Positions 39,513-40,256 of a stretch of DNA of 40,256 nt are shown one piece after another. Made by a program: the position numbers and the translations under genes. How positions within the stretch are numbered: the first letter of the stretch is position 1; each line of letters starts with the position of its first letter. This stretch comes from a virus. The stretch spans positions 1-40,256 of IMG/VR virus record IMGVR_UViG_3300033143_001476; one strand, given 5' to 3'. The notes beneath the pieces were generated by a model. The model made no database searches. It was not told where the DNA came from and worked only from the letters and a program-made list of their open reading frames with translations.

Positions 39513-39905
39513 ATGTCAATTAAAGCTATAGTCAAAGCCAATGAAAACCTTTCTTTTGAAGTAAGTGCGGATACTGAACCCGAACTATTCCGTCAGGTTG
39601 CAAGAGTTCACGAAGTTTTTGCTGTAAAAAAATGCGGCAAATGCGGATGTGATGATGTTAAGTTCGTAGTTCGAGCAGCATCCAAGAAAAGCAAGTGGAT
39701 GGAAGTCGTTTGTCAAGACTTCAATTGTCGAGCAAAACTTGTATATAGTTCTACGGAAGACCAGTCGATGGTCTATCCTAAGACTAGATGGACTCATCTT
39801 TCAGACGCACAAAAAGAAGAAAGAAAAGACGAACAAGAATACGCAGATTCCCACGCAGGGTTTTTACCCAACGGTGGATTCTACGTATGGAAAAAGAAGA
39901 ATTAA
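39513..39905 (+). CDS. Zinc-binding phage protein
   Basis: 130 residues. CGKCGCDD (about residues 41-48) and CQDFNC (about 67-72) form a zinc ribbon between two beta segments (FVVR, KLVYS). The C-terminus ends GFYVWKKK. Phage proteins of this kind commonly sit by single-strand annealing or binding proteins. It is the last plus-strand gene; a terminator follows inside the convergent gene. Confidence 0.7.
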   Translation: MSIKAIVKANENLSFEVSADTEPELFRQVARVHEVFAVKKCGKCGCDDVKFVVRAASKKSKWMEVVCQDFNCRAKLVYSSTEDQSMVYPKTRWTHLSDAQKEERKDEQEYADSHAGFLPNGGFYVWKKKN

Positions 39906-39911
39906 CTTCTG

Positions 39912-40247
39912 TTACTCTTCGTTCGTTTCTTCAGCCTCGCTTTGCGGGGCTTCTTTTTTGCCGTAAGGGAATATTGTATTTAGAAACTCGCGTGCTTTGT
40001 CACAGCCACAGCCAGTTTTACCCTGAGTCTTTGAGATAGCTTCCTCCGTAACCCCGAACTTACTAAATACCTTTGCTATGGTGTCTCCGACCCCCTTTGA
40101 ATCTCTGTATTTATAGTTCTTAGAAGTAATATTTTCATCCTCTTCAATGTGCTTGATGGCTGATTCTATTTTTTTTCTATCTTCTAGGTCTTTTCTTTTT
40201 TTTTCAGCTTCTTCTTTAGTTATTGTTCTAGCTACTCGTCGAGCCAT
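39912..40247 (-). CDS. Unknown minus-strand protein (phage GCGC-type)
   Basis: 111 residues from ATG at 40247-40245, reading leftward to a stop at 39914-39912, six bases from the plus-strand gene's stop. An N-terminal basic coiled coil (about 5-40) and a C-terminal GKTGCGCDKAREFLNTIFPYGKK (a motif recurrent in uncharacterised phage proteins) are visible. It is the only minus-strand gene, so the right edge marks an operon boundary. Confidence 0.65.
   Translation of the reverse strand: MARRVARTITKEEAEKKRKDLEDRKKIESAIKHIEEDENITSKNYKYRDSKGVGDTIAKVFSKFGVTEEAISKTQGKTGCGCDKAREFLNTIFPYGKKEAPQSEAEETNEE
39933..39959 (+). terminator. Rho-independent terminator inside the convergent gene
   Basis: GCCTCGC (39934-39940) and GCGGGGC (39944-39950) pair over 7 bp with one G-U around loop TTT, followed by TTCTTTTTT (39951-39959). 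It ends the long plus-strand operon while serving as codons of the minus-strand gene. Confidence 0.85.
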
Positions 40248-40256
40248 TCTAATATC

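Overview
This window is part of the genome of a lytic tailed bacteriophage with AT-rich DNA and a large gene set. I infer this from dense gene packing on one strand (nearly 60 plus-strand genes and one minus-strand gene at the right edge), ATGA/TAATG overlaps between neighbours, many small unknown proteins, and a near-complete self-encoded replication, nucleotide and recombination set with no cellular housekeeping genes. The host cannot be read from the sequence. A twin-arginine (Tat) export signal on one protein implies a host with a Tat system. No tRNA, rRNA, CRISPR array or integrase was seen.

Layout. (1) 1-5559: small membrane proteins and nucleotide-pool genes (SPFH/prohibitin-like protein, ThyX, MazG-like pyrophosphohydrolase, GMP reductase GuaC). 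The segment between the first gene and thyX carries a clear recombination scar. (2) 5636-8700: unknown genes, a ClpP-fold protease homologue, an aldolase-like TIM-barrel protein, a likely virion protein, and a membrane-anchored coiled-coil protein. (3) 8676-8969: the only long non-coding stretch, with a promoter-like site, several complementary segments that could form a knotted RNA, and a strong terminator. (4) 8970-13436: class I ribonucleotide reductase (nrdA, nrdB) interrupted by a Tat-exported acidic protein, two small zinc-binding proteins, and followed by a 31-residue membrane microprotein. (5) 13451-16147: papain-like cysteine peptidase, a membrane/secreted protein, a holin-like protein, and small proteins ending in a strong terminator. 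(6) 16275-19077: HNH nuclease, zinc ribbons, FmdB-like and HTH proteins. (7) 19077-30782: recombination/replication block: RecA-family recombinase, Vsr-like nuclease, DnaB helicase, DnaG-type primase, dNMP kinase, Cas4/RecB-like nuclease, bacterial-type DNA polymerase III alpha split into two genes around a DnaQ-type exonuclease, then a small sigma-70 factor. (8) 30775-37984: a run of GT-B glycosyltransferase-like genes with a sugar/choline-type nucleotidyltransferase. (9) 37981-39905: EDxHD-type homing endonuclease, a putative ssDNA-annealing protein and a zinc-binding partner, closed by a terminator lying inside a convergent minus-strand gene.

How the parts fit: RNR, ThyX, MazG, dNMP kinase and GuaC would remodel the host nucleotide pool, with GuaC and ThyX both tilting it toward A and T, matching the AT-rich genome. 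Primase, helicase, two-chain polymerase III, exonuclease and RecA form a phage replisome. The sigma factor could redirect host RNA polymerase. The glycosyltransferase/nucleotidyltransferase run suggests modification of phage DNA, virion or host surface glycan.

Most notable points: the split pol III alpha with an exonuclease gene in the gap and no intein; the A-SPFH-B | A-ORF-B tandem-allele scar; the structured non-coding region before nrdA; the Tat-exported phage protein in the nrd operon; and a GT-B enzyme carrying an inserted zinc ribbon.
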